Origin: Rhyzopertha dominica
Lineage: Eukaryota > Arthropoda > Insecta > Coleoptera > Bostrichidae
NCBI GenBank assembly: GCA_025024175.1
Contig: QCXZ01000001.1
Location: 12,152,001 to 12,216,000 of the forward strand
DNA: 64,000 nt
Direction of reading: 5' to 3'
The notes beneath the pieces are model-generated. The model did not search any database, was not told where the DNA came from, and saw only the letters and a list, made by a program, of their open reading frames with translations. Shown piece after piece: positions 13,701-28,700 of this stretch (position 1 is the stretch's first letter; every line of letters starts with the position of its first letter). The position numbers and the translations under genes were made by a program.

Positions 13701-16700
13701 AACTTTTTCATATAGGCTGCATACTGTCGAATTTATCCCTAAAATTGAAAGAGAACTTTTTTAAATAATGCAGTTTTTGGAGCTGTCCGAGGCAAATATT
13801 AAGCAATTATGATTTTCATACTTTCAGACAATACTATGCGTATTTTTTATAACTTAGTGGTGTATTAGATAATGAAACACCCCTAAAGTTTCACTTCTGG
13901 TAACTTTCAGAGATATTTTAATTCCAGAGTAGTTATTACATGGTCCAACTCTTGTCCTAAAAATAAGCTCCCCTTATTATATAATACGACCGTTTTTTTA
14001 AAAAAAAACTATAGTTCAATAAAAATTTGTGATAAGTTGCTGCACTTAAAAAAACTTCAAGACGTGTTCGATATTTATGTGCAGGTAATTAATCCAGACT
14101 ACTTACATATTAGACGTTCACGTTGTGTAGTCAATCAAATCTATAACTTTTGGATTGGCGTAATTATCTTGACTTTGGAATTCAGACGTAGACAGTTAAA
14201 TTTCTGCAAAAATAACATAATAACATACCCAGAGATGCTAAATCGAGGCTGTTATTCTTTGTAGAATCATGATAATTTTCTTTTGTCTATAGCTATTAAA
14301 CTTTTAATGTGTCGTGTTAACAGGAGTCGGTCATCATACTGTTGCACTATGTGCATAATCTGTAATTTATATTTTATTTAAGAACTGACCAAAAACTCTG
14401 GAAATTTATTAACTTTCCACCAATTTGTCAAGTAATTTTTTTAAACTTGTGTCGTAGAGGAAATATGTTCATCACATTATTAAAGAGTAAGAAAGAGAAG
14501 AAAATCAATTGTGGCAGTGTCTGGTAAATATGTTCTATCAAAGATCTGTTAGTTTCTTTTAAAGCATGCATGCATCCAATTTCTGGACTTTGCTGGTATA
14601 TCGAAGACGACGGATCCAGTGAATGATCACAATTCATCACGTGCCTTAATTTGCGAGTCATTTGGCGCGCATTATCATTTTTTAATCGGGAAATAATCGG
14701 ACGCATTTGTATTTAAGAGAGCGACTAAAGGCATCTTGATAAAAAATAAGAATAGAATCCTTTAAACGTCATGGTATTATTGTATGTGTATTTTGAATAA
14801 ATTACCTACAAGTTAGATTCGACATCAATGATTTCACAACAGAATGTTTTCAGGCTGGGGTGGTTTTCTATGCGACACTGAAATAGACGAATGCATGTCC
14901 GCCCCATGCATGAACGGAGCAGTTTGCATAGACCTTCATGCAGATTATGCTTGCGCCTGCTTGTTTGGATACGCAGGAAGAAACTGTGAGGAAGTTGTAC
15001 ATATGTGCGAAGACAATCCTTGTAAGAATAGCGCACTTTGTTTGAAAGAAGATGAAAAATCCGTGTGCTACTGCGTTCCCGATTATCATGGTGAACTGTG
15101 TCAATACCAATACGATGAATGCCAACTAGGACATAGGTAAGAATGTAATGGCAATCGATTGTTCTTATTTAACGATCTATTTTACTTTTAATCTCAAAAT
15201 ATATTTTGTTCTTCGTAGAAGGTTCTTCCGGGTTTGATGCCGTAGTCGTAGCATTTGCTCTTGACGTTTCGCCAATCATACTGTCGGCTTCTTCAGAAAG
15301 ACTCTGACTGGTGAAATCATTCATTGTAGTGACTTATATAGTAGCTGTTCCATTTGGCTGGTTACGTGTTCGTTCATGCTTATCGGTTCCGGTCCGGTGA
15401 TTAAATATCGTCTTCCAAATTCTACTCAGGCGGTAGCCGTCTTCCCTGTTAAAGTTGTTGGATTGCTTCATTATCTCCAGAGATTCTCTCACAATTCTTT
15501 GGTGGTAATGGCTGCTTCGAGTGTCCGTAGGTTGTCGTACTCAATGGTGTGTTGTTTACCTTCTGCTACGTGTTCGGCTATTGTAGATCTGTCAGTGTGT
15601 CCATATGCTGCATCTTGCTGCTGTTCCTTTACACGACATTGTATGCTGCGTCCAGTTTGCCCCATGTAGACTTTTCCGTACTGACATTGGAGCTGGTAGA
15701 TTCCCTTGGTGTTTACTTTCGGTATTTTGTCCTTGGCCGATGGTGGAATATATCCTATATTTTGCACTGCGTTGTATCTTACTGCAATCTTCTTCTTCCT
15801 CAGTATTTTCTTCAGTCTGTCTGTTACCCCGGAGACGTATGGTAGGTAGGCATATTATTGCAGTTTCTTTTAAATATAAAGCATGCTTAATATTGGTTAA
15901 TCAAATACGTAAAGAATTTAACCATAATTGAATGATTAGCGGTTCTTAATTGTTGAACATTATTTTAGAATTAATTTGAAGTGTATTTATGTTGTGTAAG
16001 GGAGCGATTGCGCAATCAAACCTAAGTTTGGTCTTTATAGTGAATTATTATTAAGTATCGGTTCTAGAGATAGCTACATTTTATTTCGGTTTCGGTTTAC
16101 AGTTTATTACAACTCATTATTATTGCATTTCATTTGATATGAATTTATTTCAATAAACAGAATTCTAAGGTATTCAGGTTTTTTCCATTCGTTAATGCAT
16201 CGTAATTTCAGTGATCAAAACATTATTATCTTTGCCTTCAATTTTGCTTTGTGACAGTCTGAAGCAGATAATACGTTGAGTGCAGGGTAGGACTGTCTGG
16301 CGCCCATTTATACATAATTTTCTTTTAAGATAATTTAGTATTTCTCTTCAATTTGTTTACTCACCCCTAACTCCTCTGAGTTAGCCGACGCACTCTTATT
16401 CTTGTTACGTATGAGGTAAGTGTTTTGATCATTTGGTTTACTAGTGTCGTTTAGAAACGTAACAATATTTTTCGTGTTGTAGTTCAGCTCTTTCCCTTTG
16501 TACGTTTCTTCTTATTCTTAGAACCTCCTTAGTCTTATAACCACTTTTCTGTAGAACACTCCTGATATATTGCATTTCCTGGGTTCTGCTTTCTGCGTTA
16601 CTAATCTTCTCGGCTCTATTTAATAACTGGTAATGACAGTGACCTATTCTGCGATGGATGGAGATGTGACGCGGCGAAACTGGATGTCGTTGTGCTGCTG

Positions 16701-19700
16701 GTTGAGGTGGCCCTTGAATTTCTGCAGGGCGTCCATTCCGTGTAATCATATAACGAATGTGTCGTCCACATAACGGTACCAGCATTTCCTGTCGCTGGAC
16801 TCTATCGCTTCCATTTCAAACGTCTCCATGAAGATATTGGCAATAACGGGCGACAAAGGTGATCCCATGGCTGCTCCGCTCTTCTGTTCGTAGAAATATG
16901 TATATGTATGTAGTTGTCAGGCATAATCTTGCTAAGTCTAGCATGTGTCCGGGCCGTCCTTTTGGAATAAGATTATCTTGAATTATCTGTAGAGTCTCTT
17001 CTACCGTAACACTTGTGAAGAGTGACACTACATCGAAGCTCACTAGCATATCGTTGTCGTTTACGGTGTGTTCTCGTAGGATGTCCACGAAGTGTTCGGA
17101 GTTCTTCACATAGCTGTTCATTACTCCCACGTACTGTTGTAACTGACTGGTAACGGTAACGGTGATCCACAGGTACTTACGATGGGTCGAAGTATATTGG
17201 CTTTGTGGATCTTTGGTAATCCGTAGAGTGTCGGAGCTCGTGTTCCAGTTGGTAGTATGCGTTTTTGATCTTCTTCCGGTATTGAAGATTCTTTGATAGT
17301 CTTGTCAGACGTTCGATTCTTGCATACCCCACCCACATTCCATAAATACAAACTTCGACAACAAACCGGCATCAGTCCAATGTGAGCACTCACCTAAAGA
17401 TTTCATACGCTTGAGCTGATGAAACGTCAAGAAGCAAATCCAAACGACGCTGACGGTGGCTTTAAAACACCAGAAATTTTATTCTACATTGAGAGCGGTC
17501 GCGAATATTTAAATACTTATTTAGTAGTTTTTGTTCTATATATATGAACTTGCAACGTCGTTCGCTTCATTATAAATGAAATACTACTACCTTCATACAT
17601 TTCAGGTGTCTAAATGGTGGCACTTGTATTGATGGTATTGACAACTTCACCTGTTCTTGTCCACCAAACCTCACAGGGGTATTATGTGAGTGCCTTATAA
17701 TCGGCTCAAACGAACAAGATTGCAGTTATATTAGTCCTTCGCCTGCCACGTTCAAATATACATCTACATTTACTACAAATTCTATTTCTACAAAATTTAC
17801 TACTCAGGTTTCCTCAAATTTAACGACTTTTGAAACTACCAAAGTGCCAAAAACCACTGAACCTTTAATAACGGAAACATCAATGATACCTACTACTACG
17901 TCGCTTTTAGAAACAACTGAATTTGTTCAAGAGTACACAACGATACCTCCAACTGGATTTCTAAACACAACGACTGAGCTTATAACTGCCACTTCTTCAA
18001 AAGATTTTATCGTTACTACGACATTAGTGCAAGAACCGAGGTCTGCAACAGAGGAAGAGTATACAACCATTCCTTCCGTTGCTACTAAACAACCTGTTGG
18101 TGTTTCTACCATCAGAGAAACTGCAGCCTCCTCGAGTGAGTACTCCACTAAAGTATATACTATGGAAGTTACCGCCAGGGAAGTCACACTACCTAAAACC
18201 ACGGGAAGTGAATTTATAACTATATCCACTACTTCTGTTCCTTTCACTATCGCTCCTAATGTTACATTTACTACTACGTCTGCGACAGAAACAACTTCTT
18301 ACTTCCCATATTCAGAAGAAGTTACGCTGATGGCATCAATCACTCCTTTTCTAACTGAAGAACCAGGAATGTCTTCGCCGATTGTGTCAACTATTGGCTC
18401 CACTACACTGTCAGATGAGAACGTTACAACAGTAGATTGTACCAAGGCAGAGAACCAGTGCCAAAACGGAGGCACCTGTATATTCAGTAATGAAGTTTAT
18501 AAGGTATAAGATAAATACGATAAATGTATATTTAACCAAACTATTCTTTTCTAGTGCATTTGTCCATTTGCCGTAGAAGGTACCTTTTGCGAAATCCATT
18601 TAGGAGTGAGAAACGCTGCCTTTGGTGGAGATTCCTTTTTATCTCACCGTTTGACAAATAATGCGAACACCAGTGTTGAATTTAAAGCACAAACGTTGTC
18701 AACAAATGGGATGATTTTTTATTCCAGCATTGGTTTGACGTATATGACGTTGTTTATTGAAGAAGGCTACTTGAAGTTCAAGTTTTCTTGTGGCTTTCAA
18801 ACTATGCTCCTTAGTGAATTGGGAGTACCAGTGAATACGGGCTTTGAAATGCGAATCAAAGCTAGGTAACTGCACGATTATAAGATACAGTATGTTCATA
18901 AAGTTACTGACAACGACTCAAATAAACATGTAAATTTGCATTTTGAAATTGGTTTTAGTTTTTGAGTAACAAGCCAATTATTACATTCAATTGTTTTCCA
19001 GTTAACTGTTTTCTTATAACACTAGTCTGTAAAACAAACCTTTTTTGCTTCTACTATATTTATGCTTGGCTTTTTTTAGATTTTAGAGATACTTATAGCA
19101 TAAAAATTTGTATACCGCGTATAGGTACTTTATATATAATGATTTTCTTTATTAAAACGCGTTTTTTAGCTTTGAGAAACTGGTTTTTGTAGAGATGGAA
19201 TGTTCGGATATTTCATTACATTATTTTTTCGTAAATCCTTTAGTCATAGTTATACAAAAAAAATCAATGATGTTCACTACAGTTCATGGGTGTTGAAAAT
19301 GGCATGGACTTATGAGTCCCTTCAAGCTAAACTTAAAATTCTTAAGCAACTGTTACAGCATATTTTCGGGAGCCAATTTCCTCTTCCATCGACAGGAAAC
19401 TCAAGTAACGTTGTTGGTTGATGAGCACTTTTAACCAAAGCAGCATTCAGTTGAGATTTTATTGCAACACATCTGCAGACTTCTGGCATTTTGTACCTAC
19501 AACAAAATTCAATTTGCAGTAAAATCATATCAAGATTTTAATTAAGTGATTTTATTTCGCTATATAGTTGAGAACATACATAAATTTTCACTACATGTAA
19601 CAAAATAATACGCTATATTAGTGTGACGGAGATGTCGGCCATTTTGCTGCGATACGTCAAGATCCCGGATCCAAACCAACCTACTTAGTTGTCATAATGT

Positions 19701-22700
19701 GCGTAAGGGAGTTCAGCGTTTGGTGTAATTTTTTAGTGTTAAAGAGTATTTTAAAAGTGTTACTGTGTATTACATTTAGATACAATGTATTGTTGAAAAG
19801 CTGAACATATACTAAGTACGTGTGTGAAGCATTACAATTTACAAGTTTCACCAGAAAATGGTAATGGGTTGGGTTCCTGGATGTTCCCGGTATAATGAGA
19901 GAGAAAATTGTAATCTTTACAGCACTTCTTTTAGGTTGTTTTTAAATAACAGATTGCAACTAAATGTAATTTTGGTTTGTTATACTAAGGAATGTAAATC
20001 ACTAAAAATACACAGTAACACTCAATGTTCAGAGCAAAATTATAGTATAATGCAATATTTTGAAGTGTTAGTGTGTATGTTTGAGTGGTTTACATACCTT
20101 TGTATTATTCATTAAGTATTACAAACAGAAATTACATTAAGTTGCAATCTATTGTTGAAAGACAATCTACAATAAGTGCTTAAAGTTTATACGTTTCTCT
20201 CTCATTATAACACAAGAACATTCAGGAACCTAGCACGTTACCATCTTCTGGTAAAACATGTAATTTGTAATGCTCTACACACGCACTTATTGTAGGTTAA
20301 GATTTTCAGCAATACTTACATTGTAACTAAATGTAATTTACGTTTGTAATACTTGCTAAGTACAGCGAAGGAGTGTCAGCTACTCAAACATACACAGTAA
20401 CACTTTAAAATATTCTTTTAACACTAAAAAATTGCACCAAACACTGAACTCCCTTATGCACGTTATGACACCTTGGTTTGTTTTGATCCAGGATCTAAAT
20501 GTAATTTAGGTTTGTAATACTTGTGAAGAAAAACTAAGGAGTGTAAGATACCCAAATAAGCACAGTAACACCTCTAAATATTCTTTTAAAGTCACAAAAT
20601 TGCACCTAACAATGAGGTCCGTTATGCACGTTATGACAACTCGGTTTGTCGGGATCCAGAACTTTGACGTACCAAAGAAAAATGGCCGTCATTACGTCAG
20701 AACTAATATAGCGTATACAAAACTTACCAAAACATCCTCTTTAAAAAAGGAAAATCCCTATACAACTTTTCACGTTCTGAACGCCACGGAGTCAGCGAAA
20801 ACTAAGCAGATGGAGAAACGTTAGGCGATATAGTTCCCTCCTATGAATTTGAACCTTTTTTGTATATACAAATACGATCTAAATTGAATAAAGTGGCGCT
20901 AAAGCGAGAACGAAACCAAGATACTGAATTTTGGACAATTGTATATATTAGGTGACATATTTAACTTTTTTATTTTAATATCAACTTTAATTAAAAGAAG
21001 AGCAACCTGCCCTTTATATTCATCATACTTTTATTTGAAGTTTTGAAGGAAGACAGTATAATCAGGAAAAGTTTTAAAATAGTCATAATAGTAGATTGTT
21101 GGATTACTCGGTATAGATAACGTCGAATTTGAAAAATTTTGATAATGCCAAAAAAGTGGTATATGAGAAAAAATCGTGGTTTTTGAGCTTTTGGTTAAAA
21201 GTTATGGATTAATTTTTGAAACGACATTCCTAAATTTATGGCCATACTGTATAGATAAACATACTACTGCTCAAAAGTAACGCAACAATTTACAGGTGTC
21301 GTTTAATCCAGCAACAAATATGTATGTTATATTTACGTTATTTTGACATTTATTACAAAAAACAAATCTAATTAATAATGCCGAAATTACACCCTTAATA
21401 GTAATGCCTGAGCAGATGGGATGAAGAAACTAATTTGCCAGATCCTCTAACTTATCGCCACGGCTATCAATAAGGACTTTTGATCTATTGCGAATACGTG
21501 TTCAACAGGCCTGTGACCGCGGAGATCTACAAGAAGATATTGACCACTTAATTTGGTATACATATGGCTCGTTATTAGAGCAACATTTTGCACGGGTTGT
21601 AAAAAGGATAAATTATAACTTAACTTGATTTATTTGCCTATGCACTAGTACATATACACTAAAATTCAAAGACCGCTAGTTATGTATTCAAAACATTACA
21701 TTTCACTATTGATACTCACTCTAAAACACTTGGGTCTCTTTTTTAGCTTGCTTAACCGCTTTTCAAATCAGATTGGTTTCGCGCGCTATTTGTCGCTGCA
21801 GTCGCTCCGTTATGGGAGGTTCCGAACTTCGCCTTCGATCACCATCGAAAATCTTCGACGCATAAATAAAAAAGAACGTGATTCGTCATTCTGGTTGCCT
21901 AATTCACAGACGCTTGTTTCCCCACCACGTAACAATGTCGTAACAAATCGTCTGTTGTGACACACAAAGTAAACAAAATTATACATTTTGGGTGTTGCAT
22001 TACTTTTGAGCCCCCGTATATATGTATATTTTTTATTATGCAAATCGCTTTGTTTTTCGTTAATTTATTAACATCTATTTGTGCATAGCCTAAGAGGTTA
22101 TTAACTCATTGCAGTGAAATTGCCTTTCTAGGTTGAACTTCAGCAAAGACCAGAAAAAGTGCTACGCCTCAATACGCCTTAATGAGACGCTAAGCATGTC
22201 AGGTGATCAAATAGCCGTCATAGATAGGTTAGTAAAACCGGAATCATGGTTGCACTTAGGTGGAGTGCNCNAAGANATGAACAAAAACTATATAGACTAT
22301 GGAGGTTTCGTGGGCTGTCTAAGCAATTTAAGGGTAAAGCGCAAATAACTGTCGATTGACGGCGACTTTTATTAATCTGTAAACTATAGATTTCAGGAAA
22401 GTCTGTTAATGTTTTTAAAGACGCTGAGGATGGCTTCCACATAAATGAATGTTCGTCTTTAGTATGTTTGTCCAACCCTTGCGCCAATGGAGCAACTTGC
22501 GCTGCCGAAGGCGATTCATGGTCGTGTCATTGCAGAAATGGGTATAAAACTTTCTTAAATGGGCCAACATATGATGCGATAACATTTAACATTTCAGTTA
22601 TTTGGGCAAAATGTGCGAAACGTCAGTATGTGACAATAATCCGTGTCTGTATGGCGGTACATGCTTACCATTCGCTACAAACGGTTATATATGCCTTTGT

Positions 22701-25700
22701 CCATTTGGCAAACACGGACATTTCTGTGAAAACGGTATTACGATCTCTATACACATTCACTTATGACACAAGTACTCCAAATATAGTGCAAATACAATTT
22801 TTGCCACCTTACAAGGGTCGTGCTCGTATTATTGAGATATGTCAAAGCCATTTTACAGGACAAGCAAGAAATGCTCTTGCTATAAGTAACGAGGCACCTA
22901 TCATGAAAATTAGCCACTAAAAGGAGAGTGGTATAACGCTTTCCTGCTGCCTGAAAGCAGATTCAAAAGACAACAGTACCTAGCTTAAATAGTTGTATCT
23001 CAATAATTTCAGAGCCGACTTTACGCAAAATTAACTTTATTTTGCATTAAGAGCTTGTAAACTACAAATTAAAAAGTTCAATTCTAGATTTGGAAATAAC
23101 GGAGCCAAACTTTTCTTCGTCTGTGAAGGGCTTGTCTTCTTATGCTGCTTATCCAATTCCATCTGGTATATCGAAAACGATGGAGTTACAATTCAAGTTC
23201 TTTCCATCTGTCATGGATCAAATTTCAATACTTGTATTCCTTGGACAACAAGGACACCACGATATGTTCTCTGACCACATGGCAGTCAGTTTTGTCAAAG
23301 GGTACATCATGCTTACATGGAATCTAGGATCAGGTATTTCATATGGAATGCCATTAAAGTATTATACAGGGTTTCTATAAATGATTCGTGCATCCAGGAG
23401 GCGCTTATGAAAATTATCGATTAAATAAGTTTGCCGCCTCTCAGGAATGTGAACACAACAATTACTTTGACGTATGCTTGTCATCTGTCAATTGTTGAAT
23501 TATTTGATATATTTTAAAAAATGCGTGGGAGCTTGTATTTTCAACATATTTTGTAGTGTTTTGAACAATAATCAACTTTAAGGTTGCAGAAGCTCACATT
23601 TCGATGCTGTGGGCTGACACGGTTTCGTACAATTTTCAGATTATGTATCGTATCTGTGAGGTTGTGGCAGCAGTACGCCTGTTAAATAATTGTACTATGA
23701 TGGACTGTAAGGTGTTTTCAGCCTGCCGCAATGTTAAAATTCACAAACTAACGTTAGCTGCACTAAACAAAGCTTCCACAGTGCAACGGTGTACGTAGAG
23801 GTTACCTATCATAAGCTTACTATACCAATAATTATTGTTATTTATTACCTTTGAAAAAAAATAGAACCGTAAATTGTTGGAAAATCTTTATAAAGCCATC
23901 AATTTCGTGACTGCAACCTTCAGTACTATCGTGCTCATTGATGAACAGTGATCGCCGTGCATATTATAGCTTAGCAGCAGTTATAAAAAGGCGGCACAGA
24001 GAATTCAGAAATCAACGCCGCCGGCTTTGCGCGAATCACTTATAGAAACCTGTGTATGTGTCTGATAAAAGTCTAAACGAGAATAAGAATATAGGATTCA
24101 GAAATTGCAATATACAGGGTGGAAGTTAATTGCAGTAGTATATTTCGTATATATTTGATAAAAATTAATGTAATTTTGATGGTGAAATTTTAATAGCGTT
24201 TATGGTGACATAAACATTTATGGTGATTTACTATACACACTTGCTTAGACATTGTGTAAAATTTACGTTCGTGTCGCTTTCCATATAATCGAAAATTTGA
24301 TTTTTTTTGTCAGGTAATAACCATATTTGTCTGTCTTGGAAATACGGGTACTGTTTGGCAGGCAAAAGATAAACTGCTCACTTATGAAACATATTTCAAT
24401 CTACATATAAGAAGTTTCGTACTCACCTGCNTCTGATATCCATCTCAACATATACGTTCGGTTTTTCATGTGCCAATACAAACATCACTTCCACGTATTT
24501 CACTTTTCATAGTCAATTCTATCACAAATTTCTGACACACCCATGGATTCTCTATTGTCCTCCGTAGCAACTAACAGTGACCAGATATCAAACTTAAGAC
24601 TAAGACTTGTTATGTCGATAGCCTCACGTCTCTTACATCTTATCTTAATGACTTTCTTAAATCACCTTAATTCCGAACATTCTGTTACAAAATTCACAAT
24701 GGAAATCAAAAGCAATAATTCTGTCCCATTTCTTGATGTCCTCTCACTTGTTTACACAGATCGGTATTACTTACATCATCATCTGGACAACATTCAGTCC
24801 TGAATTCTCTTATTCACCGCGCAGTGTCAATTTCTGATCCAGACAAAAACGTCATATTCGTGCTAAATTGTTTACTATTTGGTTTTGTGCAAGTGGTACT
24901 GTTTTTTCATATTTTGTGCGATTACGAACGGAATATTCATTTCTGTATATTCAGAGTATCAGAGTAGTGGCATACCTAAGTCAGGTATCTACTTGTCTCG
25001 TAAAGGTCACTCAAATGCATATTCCTCCCACCCTCTCGTCTATGATCTGCACCTGTGTCTGCACTCTGCAGCGCCGGCTGATAGATGGCACACCTGACAA
25101 TCACATCACTCGCTCATTCCCATATGTTAAACATTTGGTTAAACTCACATTAATAAATGATAGTTATTGATTCATTTTCAATTATTAACAAACATACTGT
25201 TCAAAATTATTTTGTAACTTCATTATTATCTTTCTCGATTGCCATAAGAACTGCACTGTGCACTTGCGCTCGTATTTTATATGTAACATATTTCAGGATA
25301 AATATGTAGTCCTATTCGGCTTACAAAACCTACCACGTGGATAGTTTTTCTTTCGTAATTTATTATAGTTTGCTTCCAAGATTGACTCATATACATATTT
25401 TTACTACCCCACGTACAATAACATGCAACCTTTATAAGTTTCACATGAGCTAACAAATATCTTTCGCTTTGCATTTTTCTGATGTTATTTCAACCTACAA
25501 CCATTTTAAAGTTAGTGACTTGCGCATAATAGTAAATAATATTTATGGTATTGCAAACTTCCGCTCAGTGTAAACTCAGTGGCTTGATATACTTTCGCAT
25601 ATGGTTTTTACTAAACCTTACACATTAAACCAATATTATAAAACTGACAACTTTTGCCTAGTTTGATTTATTTACGAATGAATTTTAAAAATCACACGGT

Positions 25701-28700
25701 TTGCAAGATAATGCAAAGTTGCATTCGATTCATACGAAAACTATGCAAGTATACTTGAAGTTTAATTAAACTTCTAAAGGTAACTGCGCCGCTTTAGAAT
25801 GAAATGAGCAAAACCACGCCCTCTCCAATAAACACAATTTCAGGCCCTAGAAGAATTTTCACTAACCGTCCCATCCCAAAGGGCAAAACTAGTTATTCGG
25901 TACGGCTTGGCCACATGGGACGAAAAGCCTGGTTATACGTAGAAGATTTGGGTAACGTTACTGGGCGTTCACCGGGAGCACTTCAACAATTGGACGTGGT
26001 ACCTCTTCTGTATTTGGGTAACGACAAACAAACAACCAAAAATTCCAAACTGTTAATTATATCGCAGGTGGTCATGATTCATTCAATTTCTCATCTCTCC
26101 CACACGACTTACCCCTGCATGCTGGTTTTGCAGGGTGCATATTCGACGTTCAGCTAAAATCTGGAGCAATTACGGTACCACTTCAGGTAACAAAACATGT
26201 CGTTGGAAGAGCAGTGGGCCAGTGTGGTACCATGGAATGTTATGATCAAGTGTGTCATAACAATGGAGCGTGCTTGCATCACGGAAGCACATTTATGTAA
26301 GTAATGGGCGTTTGTAAGAAAAAAACGGGTCAAGTAAGCCGATAACGGTTTTTGTCGTTGTGAACGTAGAGTATTGCTGGTGCAACAAATTGAACCATAA
26401 TAATTGAACTGTCACGACCACGACTGTCGTTGTCCCTTTTATTTTCATTTCAAGTAATAAAATTACAAATACTAAAATAAACTAAAATAACAATTAAGTA
26501 CTACTACACATTTATTTCTTTGTCTGCTCTAAGCAATCTTAAATTTCGTCAAATTGAATGTTTTTAGCCAAACTCAAGCTAAAATAAGATCAAAAACACT
26601 TAGAAGATAAATGCAACTTGTGAAATAGTACTTATAAAAAAAAACGAGCAGCTAACCTATTTCGTGTTGTAACCGCTCAGGCCACATTGGAAACTTATAC
26701 TAAATATTCCTATTTCACGTCCTATCGTATGATCATTGTATGTTTTCACTCTGAATACGACGACAGAAAAGAGAAAAATATTTTAAAATCATATCCTTGT
26801 AAGTTGCCGCCATCTATCAATGTTATTCTCTTCTCTCTCTCTCTTTCTAAAGAGAGACGTTTTTGTAGTATGACAGATGGCAAAGATCGTTATCCTTTTA
26901 AGTGGGGTTATCCGTAGTCACAGGTAACAATAATAGCGTGTTATCATTTTCATCAGTGCAATAAACGACGAATACGTCAAACATCCAATGTGCATCAAAT
27001 TATACTAAGTACTTTACACAACAGGCGCTAAGTGCATGTTAGAAAGAGAAAACCGTAACTTGCTGGACCCGATTTTTTATGAACGGCCGTTAGCATATTT
27101 TTGTTCAGTGGCAAGGAACTTTTTGCTGTCAGTCAGAAAATTTTCTACACTTTTTGTACTCTTCTTTTTCCTTATTTTGTCGATTTATTAATCTTTATTA
27201 CATTAAGCCTGCAAAAAATTATGCTTCTACATTAGTACACATATTTGCAACCACGTAACTTAGACTTTCAGTTTGTTTTTATACAAACTGCTCAAACGAA
27301 TTAGATAACACTTCCCTGAAACCCTTTAGCAACTCTTTTAAACAAACGCTTTTTAGTAACTTTTGTTGAAGCCGACTGTCAAGCCGTTAAAACGATGCGT
27401 ACATTTCTTTAATAAATGTTTTTTCTTTGGGGGGGGGGGTCTAAGGGGGTCAACCCACCACATTTTAACAGTTAACTTTAAAACAGGTCCTTTTTACAAA
27501 AATATCTGTTTTAGTAATCTTTCAGCCTTATAAACAAAAGAATACTCTGTTCATCTGGCTAAGATTGACCTTTTCTGAGAAAATTGCAGTTGAATATTAA
27601 GGTGCTTAACTAAATCATTTGTTTTTATCAAATTGGCCATGATAAATAATAAAACACTGTTAGTTGTCACTGTTACATTGACATTTTGATAATACCTTAC
27701 ATTATTTGTGGCAAAAATTCTGAAATAATAAACTTGAACACTGGACTGGACAATAGGATTTCTTTCCAGATAAATGTTGCCGATTAGGATTTCAATTCGT
27801 TCAGATTCATTGAGTTTTATCATGTGTGCTTTTGTAGAATTATCCAAGTGTACAAAAGCCGACAACGAACGAACGACGAAGAACAAAAAAATACGCTGCA
27901 TACGTTGACATAGGTACATAAAACAATCTTAAGGATTTCATCCAGTGTTAGAGTCGTTTTTATATTGAATTGGTTGAACAAAAAAGGCCCTTACACTCTC
28001 AAAAGTTTATTAGATATACTATGAACACAAAAACCCNCATATTTTTATTCACCAATTCAATATAAAGACCTTTTGATAAAGACATTTTGCTATAATGTTT
28101 ATATTTACATAAATAAACTTGAATTTACACTCTTCGGGGTTTATATAGCCATCGTGGAATATTATACAAGCTTGTGGCGATAGTCATGTAAGCAAAACAG
28201 ATCTTCGAGTGCCTCAAGTAGAATCGTTCAATTTGATATAACTTAAAATCTTGCTTAACACAAAGCGAACCCTTAATTCATTTATTCTGTTTATTTTTCA
28301 ATAAATGAATTAGTTAACGATTACCTTAGCTATGACAGGGGGTCAACTGTATACTATTTGCAGGTGTTTATGCCAGGATAGTTGGTTTGGACCTTTATGT
28401 ACTAGTAGAAGAAATCCATGTGATTCGTATTCACAAGAATGCAGTCCGGGTTCAACTTGTTTTCCATTAATAACAGGATATGAGTGTGACTGTCCTTTAG
28501 GAAAAAGAGGGAAACGCTGTGAATTATGTAAAACTGCCTAAATTGATCATTGGCTTGTACTAAACATGTATAATGTTTCAGATGAAAATTTAACGGATGT
28601 CAGTTTCTCTGGAAGAAGATCCTTCATCTCTTTAGGATCATTGACGATGGAGCCGTCACAATTTACAATCGAATTTCATTTGAGGCCTTTGAGTGATAAA

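Larger units (their letters stand above)
23334..25843. other. eys intron 9
   Basis: A 2.5 kb intron holding a DNA transposon (23367-24052), an isolated mariner-like end TACAGGGTGGAAGTTAATTG near 24113, a Penelope-type fragment (about 24490-25150) and otherwise featureless AT-rich sequence. Confidence 0.7.

Noticed and set aside
17927..18247. Long minus-strand ORF opposite eys exon 4
   Set aside because: Shadow of the Thr-rich coding frame; the composition follows directly from complementing Thr/Ser codons.
27430..27441. G-run as a possible G-quadruplex or regulatory site
   Set aside because: A single homopolymer run of about ten G without further G tracts; in a draft assembly its length is unreliable.
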